Origin: an uncultured Bacilli bacterium | GTDB lineage: Bacteria > Bacillota_I > Bacilli_A > RF39 > UBA660 | Direction: 5' to 3' | DNA length: 18,577 nt | Assembly (NCBI GenBank): GCA_947629125.1 | Contig: CANRCO010000010.1 | Location: forward strand, 1 to 18,577 | Part shown: positions 1 through 7,187 of the stretch, one piece after another | How positions within the stretch are numbered: the first letter of the stretch is position 1 | Layout: the number at the start of each line of letters is the position of its first letter | The notes under the pieces: generated by a model | What the model saw: the letters and a program-made list of their open reading frames with translations, nothing else | The model's database searches: none | What the model was told of the DNA's origin: nothing | Position numbers and translations under genes: made by a program

Positions 1-1176
1 AAAATAATGCAAAAAATCGAAGAATATAGTAAAAATTTAAATTTTGAATTAGCTTTAGAATTAAAAGAAGAATTAAAGTACATTAATTATATTTTAGATA
101 AACAAAAAGTCGAGTTAACTGACTTAGTTAATCGCGATGTTTACGGTTATTATTATGATAAAGGTTATATTAGTATTCAAATTTTTTTCATACGTAATGG
201 TAAGTTAATTGGTACCCATAATGATATTTTCGCTTTAATTAGTGATGTAAATGATGAATTAGATTACTATATCATGAATTTTTATTCATCTCATGAGCAT
301 CCTAAAGAAATATTAGTTCCTAAAGATTTAGATAACACGGTTTTAAAAGATTTATTAAATATTAATTTAGTTACCCCTTTAAAAGGGCAAAAGAAAAAGT
401 TATTAGATATGGCTAATTTAAATGCTAAAAATAATTTAGACAATAAACTAGAACTAATTTTAAAAGATGAATACAAAACTACTGCAGCTAATGATGAGTT
501 AAAAAATATTTTACATTTAGATATTTTAGACCGTATTGATTTATTTGATAATTCTAATCTTTTTGGTTCTTTTGCCGTTAGTGGAATGGTTGTTTTTAAA
601 AATGGAAAACCCACTAAAAATGAATATCGTAAATATAAAGTTAGTGTAGATAAAAATGATGATTTTAATACAATGAAAGAAGTTATCTATCGTAGATATT
701 ATCGAGCTTTAATTGAAAAAAGTGAAATGCCCAATTTAATCATTGTCGATGGCGGAATTAATCAAATTAATGCTTGCAAAATGACTTTAGAAGAATTAGG
801 CTTAAATATTAAAGTTTGTGGCTTAAGAAAAAATGATAAACACCGAACTAATGATTTAATCGATGGTGAAAGTTATAACGAAATAGCAATTGACCGTAAT
901 AGTAATGTTTTTCATTATTTAACACGTATGCAAGATGAAGTGCATCGTTATACTATTAATTATCATCGTCAAATTCGTTCAAAAGGGTCAATTGCCAGTA
1001 TTTTAGATGAAATAGATGGTATTGGTAAGGTTCGAAAAAAACAACTTATTAAAAAATATGGTAGTATTAATAAAATGAAAGAGGCTACTATTGAAGAACT
1101 TAGCGAAATTATTCCTGAAAATATTGCTATTAATTTAAAAGAATATTTAGAAAATTACAAAAATAAGAAAAACTAA
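1..1176 (+). CDS. uvrC: UvrABC excinuclease subunit C (5' truncated by window edge)
   Basis: UvrC makes both incisions around a DNA lesion in nucleotide excision repair, acting with UvrB after UvrA loads it. The reading frame is open from base 1, so the gene starts upstream and the ATG at 7 is internal. About 390 residues remain of a protein usually near 600; the N-terminal GIY-YIG nuclease is outside the window. Counting from that ATG, residues 3-35 look like the UVR (UvrB-binding) motif. The UvrC homology/RNase H-like nuclease follows, with signature stretches FDNSNLFGSFAVSGMVVF, LIIVDGG and DEVHRYTINYHR. The C-terminus (about 330-385) carries tandem helix-hairpin-helix motifs (LDEIDGIGKVRKKQL and the IPENIA region). 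It is followed by a weak terminator and the RnfC-like gene. The family assignment is secure. Confidence 0.96.
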   Translation, partial: KIMQKIEEYSKNLNFELALELKEELKYINYILDKQKVELTDLVNRDVYGYYYDKGYISIQIFFIRNGKLIGTHNDIFALISDVNDELDYYIMNFYSSHEHPKEILVPKDLDNTVLKDLLNINLVTPLKGQKKKLLDMANLNAKNNLDNKLELILKDEYKTTAANDELKNILHLDILDRIDLFDNSNLFGSFAVSGMVVFKNGKPTKNEYRKYKVSVDKNDDFNTMKEVIYRRYYRALIEKSEMPNLIIVDGGINQINACKMTLEELGLNIKVCGLRKNDKHRTNDLIDGESYNEIAIDRNSNVFHYLTRMQDEVHRYTINYHRQIRSKGSIASILDEIDGIGKVRKKQLIKKYGSINKMKEATIEELSEIIPENIAINLKEYLENYKNKKN

Positions 1177-1195
1177 ATTTAATTTTAGTCTTTTT
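1172..1195 (+). terminator. Weak intrinsic terminator after uvrC
   Basis: ACTAAA and TTTAGT form a 6-bp stem with a 6-nt loop. C plus a run of five T follows. The hairpin overlaps the uvrC stop codon. The stem is AT-only apart from one C-G pair, so termination is probably partial. Confidence 0.45.
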
Positions 1196-1213
1196 CATTT
1201 TGGAATATTATTG

Positions 1214-1232
1214 TATAATTTATAATAGGTGG
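1214..1232 (+). promoter_or_regulatory. Candidate promoter -10 and RBS for the RnfC/RnfD unit
   Basis: Two TATAAT hexamers lie at 1214-1219 and 1221-1226, with AGGTGG (1227-1232) as Shine-Dalgarno 7 nt before the ATG. No good -35 is visible. A start from the first -10 would leave a very short leader. Confidence 0.4.
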
Positions 1233-1239
1233 TAGTTGT

Positions 1240-2433
1240 ATGTGTGAGCTAATTACTTTAAAAAAAGATTATAATATCAAAGTGTCAAGTAAAGTAACAA
1301 ATTATTTAAATCCTGATTATATTTTTATTCCCATAAAACCAGGAGCTAAATTAAAAGTAAAACATCTAGATTTAGTTAAAAAAGAACAAGAAGTAATGAC
1401 TTTAGCAAATGGTCAAATAATTATTAGTAGTATTTCTGGTAAAGTAGTCGGAGTAAAAAAATGTTTAACTGCTTTAAATAAAGAAGAAAATTGCTTGGTC
1501 ATTGAAAATGATTTTAAAGAACGCCTTTTTAAACGCAGTGCCGTTAGAAGAGATATAAATAACTTAACAAAACAACAATTGCTAAAAATTTTAGAAGATA
1601 AAAAAATAGTAACGAGTAATAATAATGAATTGTTTTTAGCAGATTTATTAGCTAAAGAAAACATCCAAACCTTAATTATTAGTGAAATTGAAGATGAACC
1701 ATACTTAGTTAGTAAAGAGTTTTTATTAGGAACGTATCCTAATGAAATATTAGCAACTATTGCTTTTTTAACTAAAGCTTTAGATATAAATGATTGTCGA
1801 ATTGTTTTAAAAGATATCGAAAGAGATAATATTGATAAATGTAATAATTTATTAGGAACATACCCAAATATATCTTTAAATTTAGTTCCAGACCTTTATT
1901 TGTTAGGCAAAACAGAATTTTTATTAAAAAAGTTGGAATCAAATGAAGAAAGTACTATAGTTTTAAGTATTTATGATATTTATAATATTTATAATATTGT
2001 AAAAAGAAATCACTATTCAACCGAAAAATTAATTACGATAACTGGTTCGGCAGTTGTTAATCCTCAAGTATTAAATGTTAAAATTGGTGCTAATATAGAA
2101 AAAATTATTGAAGAATACATTAAATTAGAAGATGATTATATAACTATAATTAATGGTTTAATGCAAGGTTTTGCCTGTGATTATCATAACTTAATTGTTA
2201 CCTCAGAACTAGAGGGTATAATTTTTCAAAAGAAAAAAACTTATTATCCTGAAAAATGTATTAGATGTGGTAAATGTAGTGAAATATGTCCGGTTAAAAT
2301 TAATCCTCAATATCTAATGAATCATCCAAAGCTTTTACCTAGCGATAAATGTATTAGTTGTGGTTTATGCAGTTATATATGTCCTTCTTATATTGATTTA
2401 CGAAGTATAATGAAAGGAGCTAAAAATGAATAA
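1240..2433 (+). CDS. RnfC-like ferredoxin-type subunit lacking the nucleotide-binding loop
   Basis: 397 residues with the layout of RnfC/RsxC. The N-terminus (about 25-75) is an RnfC barrel-sandwich region (FIPIKPGAKLKVKHLD). A degenerate NADH/FMN domain follows (ENIQTLIISEIEDEPYLVSK corresponds to the family's DTLIINGAECEPYLT segment), then an SLBB-like stretch near 265-290 (ITITGSAVVNPQVLNVKIG). Two complete 4Fe-4S motifs have Cys at 340/343/346/350 and 371/374/377/381. In typical RnfC a glycine-rich GLGGAGFPT loop precedes the DTLIIN segment and GGPMMG lies after the SLBB domain. Here those places read VTSNNNELFLADLLAK and NGLMQG. NADH oxidation therefore looks lost while the iron-sulfur relay is kept (inference). 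The stop overlaps the RnfD-like start by 8 nt. RnfA, B, E and G are absent from the window. Confidence 0.85.
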   Translation: MCELITLKKDYNIKVSSKVTNYLNPDYIFIPIKPGAKLKVKHLDLVKKEQEVMTLANGQIIISSISGKVVGVKKCLTALNKEENCLVIENDFKERLFKRSAVRRDINNLTKQQLLKILEDKKIVTSNNNELFLADLLAKENIQTLIISEIEDEPYLVSKEFLLGTYPNEILATIAFLTKALDINDCRIVLKDIERDNIDKCNNLLGTYPNISLNLVPDLYLLGKTEFLLKKLESNEESTIVLSIYDIYNIYNIVKRNHYSTEKLITITGSAVVNPQVLNVKIGANIEKIIEEYIKLEDDYITIINGLMQGFACDYHNLIVTSELEGIIFQKKKTYYPEKCIRCGKCSEICPVKINPQYLMNHPKLLPSDKCISCGLCSYICPSYIDLRSIMKGAKNE

Positions 2434-3319
2434 AACTTATTTACATAATGATATGGATTATAAAAAAATTATAATTGATTATATTGTTGCTTTAGTTCCT
2501 TTAATCATTTATGGTTTTTATAAAAATGGTATAGTTTTATATCAAAATGATGCAATTAATTTATTTGAATTATTTATTCCTTTAATTTATCCTTGTTTAG
2601 GTGGTTTAATTGGTTATTTAATAAATTATAGTTTAACAAAAAGAAAAGAACTGAATTTTTATTTACTATATGGTATTTTATTTGGGATGATTGTTTCTAT
2701 AAATTTAAATATCTTTGCTTTTATAATAATTGGTGTTTTAGTATTAGTTTTCTTTAAAATGACTAATTTAAAAATTAATTTTAATTTAGTTTGTTTGATG
2801 AAAATATTGACTATTTTAGCTTTATTTGTTTTTCAAAATTATCATTATCAAAATGTTTTAGAAATGCATAATTCATATTCTTATAATTATTTTAATTTGT
2901 TGTTTGGTAAAGGAGTATCAGGGATTAGTATTTCTAATACGTTTTTGGCTATAGTTGCTTATTTTTACTTAGCATTTAATCCTTATTATAAAAAAGATAT
3001 TCCTTTAGTTATATTAGTAGTGTTTTCTATTTGTTCAATAATTCATGGAGCAATAATTCATAATTATAGTCCATTTATAAATAATATTACGACCGGGACA
3101 ATTGTTTTTGCTAGTGTTTTTATAGCTACTAATTCGATAAACTGTCCTTATACAAAATATGGTAAATTAATTTATGCAATTTTAATTGGTTTAATAACCT
3201 TTGCTTTAACTATTATTTTTAATCGTCATGAAGCTATATTTATTGCTATTTTCTTAGTTAGTATTTTCACTAATCAAATAGATAATTTCATTTTACATAA
3301 AATTCGACAGAATATTTAG
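2426..3319 (+). CDS. RnfD-like integral membrane subunit
   Basis: 297-residue, very hydrophobic protein with about eight to ten membrane segments, matching RnfD/NqrB-type subunits of ion-translocating oxidoreductases. The best-preserved region is about 155-200 (LFGKGVSGISISNTFLAI, against the family's NLFLG...GSIGETSALAILLG), followed by a segment like the family's ATD..T.P (ATNSINCPYTKYGK). The SGAT motif in which RnfD/NqrB threonine binds FMN covalently is not seen; the corresponding stretch (about 140-155) is rich in Tyr, His and Asn. The gene overlaps the RnfC-like gene by 8 nt and shares its transcript. AAAGGAG upstream of the ATG is its ribosome binding site. The role is inferred to be membrane electron transfer with the RnfC-like protein; the cofactor is uncertain. 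Confidence 0.8.
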   Translation: MNKTYLHNDMDYKKIIIDYIVALVPLIIYGFYKNGIVLYQNDAINLFELFIPLIYPCLGGLIGYLINYSLTKRKELNFYLLYGILFGMIVSINLNIFAFIIIGVLVLVFFKMTNLKINFNLVCLMKILTILALFVFQNYHYQNVLEMHNSYSYNYFNLLFGKGVSGISISNTFLAIVAYFYLAFNPYYKKDIPLVILVVFSICSIIHGAIIHNYSPFINNITTGTIVFASVFIATNSINCPYTKYGKLIYAILIGLITFALTIIFNRHEAIFIAIFLVSIFTNQIDNFILHKIRQNI

Positions 3320-3327
3320 AACTTTAT

Positions 3328-3366
3328 TGTTATAATTTTTTTACTCACTCCTTAAAAGGAGAAAAA
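3328..3366 (+). promoter_or_regulatory. Extended -10 promoter and SD-sequestering hairpin before the adhesin
   Basis: TGTTATAAT at 3328-3336 is an extended -10 with no clear -35. A start near 3343 would put CTCCTTAAAAGGAG (3348-3361) at the very 5' end of the mRNA. Its CTCC half pairs with the GGAG half, which is the Shine-Dalgarno of the adhesin ATG at 3367. The hairpin could control translation; the regulatory reading is inference. Confidence 0.5.
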
Positions 3367-5124
3367 ATGAAAAAATACAGTAAAGTTTTTTTATTAATTT
3401 TATTATGTAGTTTTTTTAGTATTATTAAAGTAAGTGCTACTACAACATTTTATGTGGGTGATAAAATAAGTGGTGTGTACTTAAAAGTAAATAAGTCCGG
3501 TAAATTAGTCTATCGCCAAATTAAAGAAATTAAAAGTTATACTGATAATTATAATTATTATTGTATTGAAATGAATGAATTGTTAACACAAAATGCTCCC
3601 TATGAAAGTTCCGGCGAAAATCAAGCAGGTATTGCAGGTCTAAGCGAAGAAAAATGGAATCGTATCAATAATTTAGCTTATTATGGATATGGTTATGGTA
3701 CTCATACTGACCTTTATTGGAAAGCCTTAACTCAAGTTTTAATCTGGCGAGAATTGATTCCAAGTGATTGGTCGATTGAGTTTACTGATACTTTAGTAGG
3801 TAAGGTCAACAATAGTTTGTTTGCTAACGAAATAAATGAAATCAATAATTTAATTAATAGTCATAATATTTTACCAACGATTGCTAATCAATCTTATGAA
3901 ACAAATGTTAATGAACAATTAGTATTACAAGATAATAATAACGTATTAGATGATTATGAAATAACTGCAGGCAATAATACTTTAGAAAGTTATATCGCTA
4001 ATAATAGTTTGTATGTTAAAAGTAGTAATCCTGGTGATTATACCTTAACTTTAAAAAGAAAAAATACTGCTAGTAATTTATCTAAAATTTATTTTATAAC
4101 CGGAGGACAAAAAGTAATTCAAACAACTTCCCCAAGTCCTAATGAAATAAAAGTTAATATTCATATTAAAGGCGGGAAAATTGAATTAAATAAATTAGAT
4201 TATGACCATAAAACAAACCAAGCTTATCCTGACACAACTTTACAAAAAGCCGTTTATGAAATATATGATGAAAATAATAACTTAATAACTAGTATTACGA
4301 CTAATGCCGATGGTTATGGAATAACTGATTATTTAAAACCAGGTAAATATTATTTAAAAGAAAAAACCCCAAGTCTTGGCTATGAATTAGATTTGGAAAA
4401 GCACTATTTTGAAATAAAAGATAATGAAGTAACTAATGTAAAAGTTTATGAAAAAGTTATTAAAATAAAAGTATATTTTGAAAAATATTTAACAGATTTG
4501 CTTAAATTTAGTAGTGAAGCAAACATATCATTTGAAATAACTCGTTTAAGTGATAATACTAAATTTATTGTTACAACTAATAAGTATGGTAAAGTAAACT
4601 TTGAACTAACTTATGGAAAATATAAAGTTCATCAACTAAATAGTAAATACGGTTTTAAAATGGTTGATGATTTTGAAATTGAAGTAAATGACAAAACTGA
4701 TAAAAAATTAAAATATGTTTTAGAAGATGAACTAATTAAAAAGAAAATAATCATTAATAAAAAAGATAGTAATACTAAATTAAATTTAACAGCAGGTTTT
4801 CGTTTTAAAATATTTAATATTGAATTAAATAAATATGTTGAAATCAATAAACAAACTATCTTTACTACTAATGATTTAGGAATTATCGAATTAGAATTAC
4901 CATATGGTAAGTATTATTTAGAAGAAATTTATTCTTTAGATAATTATCATTTGAATTTAGATAAATTATATTTTGAAATCAATCCTGATTCTCTTGATAT
5001 AATTGAATTAGAATTTTATAATGAAATGAAAACTTATGAAGTACCTAACACTAATGCACAAGATTATAATCTGTATATTTTACTTTTAGTTGGGGCAATA
5101 TATGTTTTTAAAAAAATTATTTAA
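3367..5124 (+). CDS. Secreted thioester-domain / Cna-B-type adhesin with sortase signal
   Basis: 585 residues, Sec signal peptide at 1-24 (cleavage after VSA). Residues about 25-170 look like a thioester domain: Cys66 in YYCIEM and Gln123 in LTQVLIW fit the Cys and Gln that form an internal thioester in Gram-positive adhesins for covalent attachment to host surfaces. Three Cna-B/SpaA-like beta-sandwich repeats follow (about 270-362, 364-452, 458-553), each ending in a GKYYLKE-like strand. Lysines and acidic residues for isopeptide bonds are plausible in the first and third. In the second, the usual Glu position reads GKYKVHQL. The C-terminus has VPNTN (559-563), a hydrophobic helix (567-580) and a KKII tail, a variant LPxTG-type sorting signal. 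The sortase gene overlaps its 3' end, so the two are probably an enzyme-substrate pair. Confidence 0.85.
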   Translation: MKKYSKVFLLILLCSFFSIIKVSATTTFYVGDKISGVYLKVNKSGKLVYRQIKEIKSYTDNYNYYCIEMNELLTQNAPYESSGENQAGIAGLSEEKWNRINNLAYYGYGYGTHTDLYWKALTQVLIWRELIPSDWSIEFTDTLVGKVNNSLFANEINEINNLINSHNILPTIANQSYETNVNEQLVLQDNNNVLDDYEITAGNNTLESYIANNSLYVKSSNPGDYTLTLKRKNTASNLSKIYFITGGQKVIQTTSPSPNEIKVNIHIKGGKIELNKLDYDHKTNQAYPDTTLQKAVYEIYDENNNLITSITTNADGYGITDYLKPGKYYLKEKTPSLGYELDLEKHYFEIKDNEVTNVKVYEKVIKIKVYFEKYLTDLLKFSSEANISFEITRLSDNTKFIVTTNKYGKVNFELTYGKYKVHQLNSKYGFKMVDDFEIEVNDKTDKKLKYVLEDELIKKKIIINKKDSNTKLNLTAGFRFKIFNIELNKYVEINKQTIFTTNDLGIIELELPYGKYYLEEIYSLDNYHLNLDKLYFEINPDSLDIIELEFYNEMKTYEVPNTNAQDYNLYILLLVGAIYVFKKII

Positions 5125-5647
5125 AATAATTATAGTTTTGGGAGGAATATATTTAATATTACATAGTTTTAGTAATATAACTTATAAAGTGAATAATCAA
5201 ATAAAATTAAGTGATTACTATGTTAATAAGGAAATTGCCAGTCCAAAAGCCAAAGATAATTTTATTGCTACTTTAGAAATACCTCAAATTAATTTTAAAC
5301 AAGGACTTTATAATAAAACAAGTAAATATAATTCAGTAGATTATGGCTTAGAAATTATTGATAATACTGACTTCCCAGAATTTAGTGATTTATTAATTAT
5401 TGCTGGTCATTCCGGTAATTCAAAGTTAGCTTATTTTAATGATTTAGATAAACTTACATTAGGTAGTATTATTACTTTAAATTATCAGACAAAAATTTAT
5501 AATTATAAGTTAGTAAAATATTATGAAATAGAAAAGACTGGTAAATTAAGTTTACCAGAATTTGAAAATAAAACATTATGTTTAGTAACTTGTAAAAAAC
5601 ATGATAAAACTAAACAACTAGTTTTTATTGCAACTTTAATAAATTAA
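5102..5647 (+). CDS. Sortase dedicated to the upstream adhesin
   Basis: Transpeptidase that cleaves sorting signals and joins surface proteins to peptidoglycan or to each other. The chosen start is ATG 5102 (181 residues), with GGGG at 5092-5095 as a nearby ribosome binding site; an in-frame TTG at 5090 is less likely. It overlaps the adhesin by 23 nt. Residues about 5-25 form an N-terminal membrane anchor. The catalytic His is in IIAGHSGNS (His103) and the catalytic Cys in CLVTCKK (Cys164). The third family residue, an Arg just before the last hydrophobic strand (RLVV type), reads KQLVF here: Gln172 with Lys171 next to it. Lys171 may substitute, or the enzyme may be slow. The sortase class cannot be fixed by eye; the short single-anchor form suggests class D or E-like. 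Confidence 0.85.
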   Translation: MFLKKLFKIIIVLGGIYLILHSFSNITYKVNNQIKLSDYYVNKEIASPKAKDNFIATLEIPQINFKQGLYNKTSKYNSVDYGLEIIDNTDFPEFSDLLIIAGHSGNSKLAYFNDLDKLTLGSIITLNYQTKIYNYKLVKYYEIEKTGKLSLPEFENKTLCLVTCKKHDKTKQLVFIATLIN

Positions 5648-5676
5648 GTCTTTTGATTTAATTTATTTTTTATGAC

Positions 5677-5704
5677 TTGAAAATATATGTATTTTTGGTA
5701 TAAT
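5677..5704 (+). promoter_or_regulatory. Promoter of the poly-G leader and surface protein
   Basis: TTGAAA (5677-5682), a 16-nt spacer and TATAAT (5699-5704), with TGG before the -10 as an extended element. It stands 30 nt after the sortase stop and gives the downstream surface protein its own transcript. Confidence 0.7.
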
Positions 5705-5730
5705 AAAAAAAGATAGAGAGGTAAGGAACT

Positions 5731-5766
5731 ATGAATCATAATACAAATCGGGGGGGGGTATTTTAA
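5731..5766 (+). CDS. Short leader ORF containing a G9 tract
   Basis: An 11-codon ORF starting at ATG 5731 behind a good Shine-Dalgarno (GAGGTAAGGA, 5718-5727). It reads MNHNTNRGGVF and stops at TAA 5764-5766. The G9 run (5750-5758) lies in codons 7-10. One G fewer would give a 28-codon ORF stopping at TAG 5816-5818, 8 nt inside the next gene. One G more would stop near 5776. It probably acts as a regulatory leader rather than as a functional peptide. The peptide is not recognised. Confidence 0.5.
   Translation: MNHNTNRGGVF
5750..5758 (+). repeat. G9 homopolymer, candidate phase-variation tract
   Basis: Nine consecutive G in a window otherwise rich in A and T. Such tracts vary in length by slipped-strand mispairing. 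This one sits between the promoter and the start of a surface protein, inside a leader ORF. Confidence 0.75.
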
Positions 5767-5786
5767 TAAACAAATAGAATACCTCC
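5754..5786 (+). promoter_or_regulatory. Leader stem-loop involving the poly-G tract
   Basis: GGGGGTATT (5754-5762) can pair with AATACCTCC (5778-5786), nine pairs with one G-U, loop 15 nt. The same TACCTC segment (5780-5785) can pair with GAGGTA (5718-5723), the leader Shine-Dalgarno. Two mutually exclusive folds are therefore possible. No T run follows, so this is not a terminator. Confidence 0.45.
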
Positions 5787-5810
5787 GAACAAACTTAGTA
5801 GGTGAAGATT

Positions 5811-7070
5811 ATGAGTAGCCTAAAGAAATTTGATTATCGAATCAAAGATAATCGTAAACGTAATATTTTTTTGTGTGGAATAGTTTTAGTAGTAGTAACA
5901 ATAGTTGGAATAAAATTATATCAAAGTAAAGCTCAGTTTACCTCTACAACAAATGAAATGAATTTAGCAAGTGGTAATGTAAGATTAACATGTACTAATA
6001 AAGTGAAACCAAATTATAATCAAGAATTAACTGAATTTGTAAATGACTTATATAAAAGTGGTGAATGCCCAGAATTAGTAGATGATGAAACAGAGGACAA
6101 TAATATTCGTTATATTGGAGCAACTCCTGATAATTACGTTTTGTTTAATGATGAATTATGGAGAATTATCGGAGTAATGAATAATATTGATGATGGAACT
6201 GGTAAAAAAGAAAGTCGAATAAAATTAATAAGAAACGAATCATTAGGAGATTTTTTTTGGGATTACAAACAAAAAGGAGTAGGTTCGTCTGTTGATGAAA
6301 GAGGAAGCAATGATTGGTCAGATAGTCAGCTTATGATGATGCTAAATCCAGTTGAAATAGTAGAAGATGGATGGAAAGTAGCTAATAAAGATTATCATAT
6401 AGATGGTGATGGTTATGTCTTAGATAATAATCAAGTAAAAATATATAAAGGAGTAGGTAGTTACTATAATCATACATCTGGTTATAAACCAGCTTTAACA
6501 ACACTTGAAAATTTTCCATTAAATGAAGTAAATTTTAGTGATAATGGTTTAAAAGATGAAAGTAAAAAGTATATAGGTAATGCCAAATGGCATTTGGGGG
6601 GAGCAATACGAAGTGAACATACTACAGCAACAGCAGCTACATATTATACAAAAGAAAGAGGAACAAAAGTATATAGCAATGAAGTAACAAGACCATCCGA
6701 ATGGACTGGCTTTATCGGAGTAATTTATGCAAGTGACAGTGGCTTTGCAACAAGTGGTGGAACAACTACAGATAGAAAAACTTGTTTAGAAAAAGGTTTG
6801 TATGAATGGTCGGATAGCAATTATAAAGATTGTTATAAGAACAATTGGTTATATGACTTACAAATTTCTGAATGGTCTCAATGGTTAATTAATCCAAGGG
6901 CAGATACTAATTTCGAAGTTGCTTTTATGTATCATACCGGGTATATTCATTTTGATGGTGATGTTAATGTTATTCTTCGTCAAGTTCGACCATCTCTCTT
7001 TTTAAAATCAGATGTCAAAATTACCTCGGGAAATGGTTCAAAACAAAATCCATTTAAGTTAACACTTTAA
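5811..7070 (+). CDS. Membrane-anchored surface protein of unknown function
   Basis: 419 residues from ATG 5811, chosen because AGGTGA lies just upstream; an in-frame GTG at 5802 is less likely. It has a short basic cytoplasmic N-terminus, one membrane helix at about 18-37, and a large extracellular part. Features seen: AQFTSTTNEMNLASGN directly after the helix, Cys61 and Cys86, YIGATPDNYVLFNDELWRII near 101-120, a later Cys pair (KTCLEKG and KDCYKN), and a C-terminal block VRPSLFLKSDVKITSGNGSK. From memory, similar layouts recur as paralogous surface proteins in uncultured gut Bacillota, and the WRII and RP.L.L blocks may belong to a C-type-lectin-like fold; both are unverified. No sorting signal is present. 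The poly-G leader suggests phase-variable expression. A terminator directly follows. Confidence 0.7.
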   Translation: MSSLKKFDYRIKDNRKRNIFLCGIVLVVVTIVGIKLYQSKAQFTSTTNEMNLASGNVRLTCTNKVKPNYNQELTEFVNDLYKSGECPELVDDETEDNNIRYIGATPDNYVLFNDELWRIIGVMNNIDDGTGKKESRIKLIRNESLGDFFWDYKQKGVGSSVDERGSNDWSDSQLMMMLNPVEIVEDGWKVANKDYHIDGDGYVLDNNQVKIYKGVGSYYNHTSGYKPALTTLENFPLNEVNFSDNGLKDESKKYIGNAKWHLGGAIRSEHTTATAATYYTKERGTKVYSNEVTRPSEWTGFIGVIYASDSGFATSGGTTTDRKTCLEKGLYEWSDSNYKDCYKNNWLYDLQISEWSQWLINPRADTNFEVAFMYHTGYIHFDGDVNVILRQVRPSLFLKSDVKITSGNGSKQNPFKLTL

Positions 7071-7104
7071 ATCAAATAGTAGAAAAATCTATTTGATTTT
7101 TTTC
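7070..7104 (+). terminator. Intrinsic terminator after the surface protein
   Basis: AATCAAATAG and CTATTTGATT form a perfect 10-bp stem (7070-7079 with 7089-7098) with a 9-nt loop. TTTTTC follows. It overlaps the stop codon and isolates this gene from dnaG. Confidence 0.85.
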
Positions 7105-7187
7105 TTTTAAAAAATTGTAATTTTTTGCAATAAAAAAGAGGAAATTGATATTTATGTGGTAATATATAAAATTAGAGAGGCGATTTT

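Noticed and set aside
7125..7170. dnaG promoter from TTGCAA or TTGATA with downstream AT hexamers
   Set aside because: Spacings are 14 or about 29 nt, outside the normal range. I could not support a specific pair.
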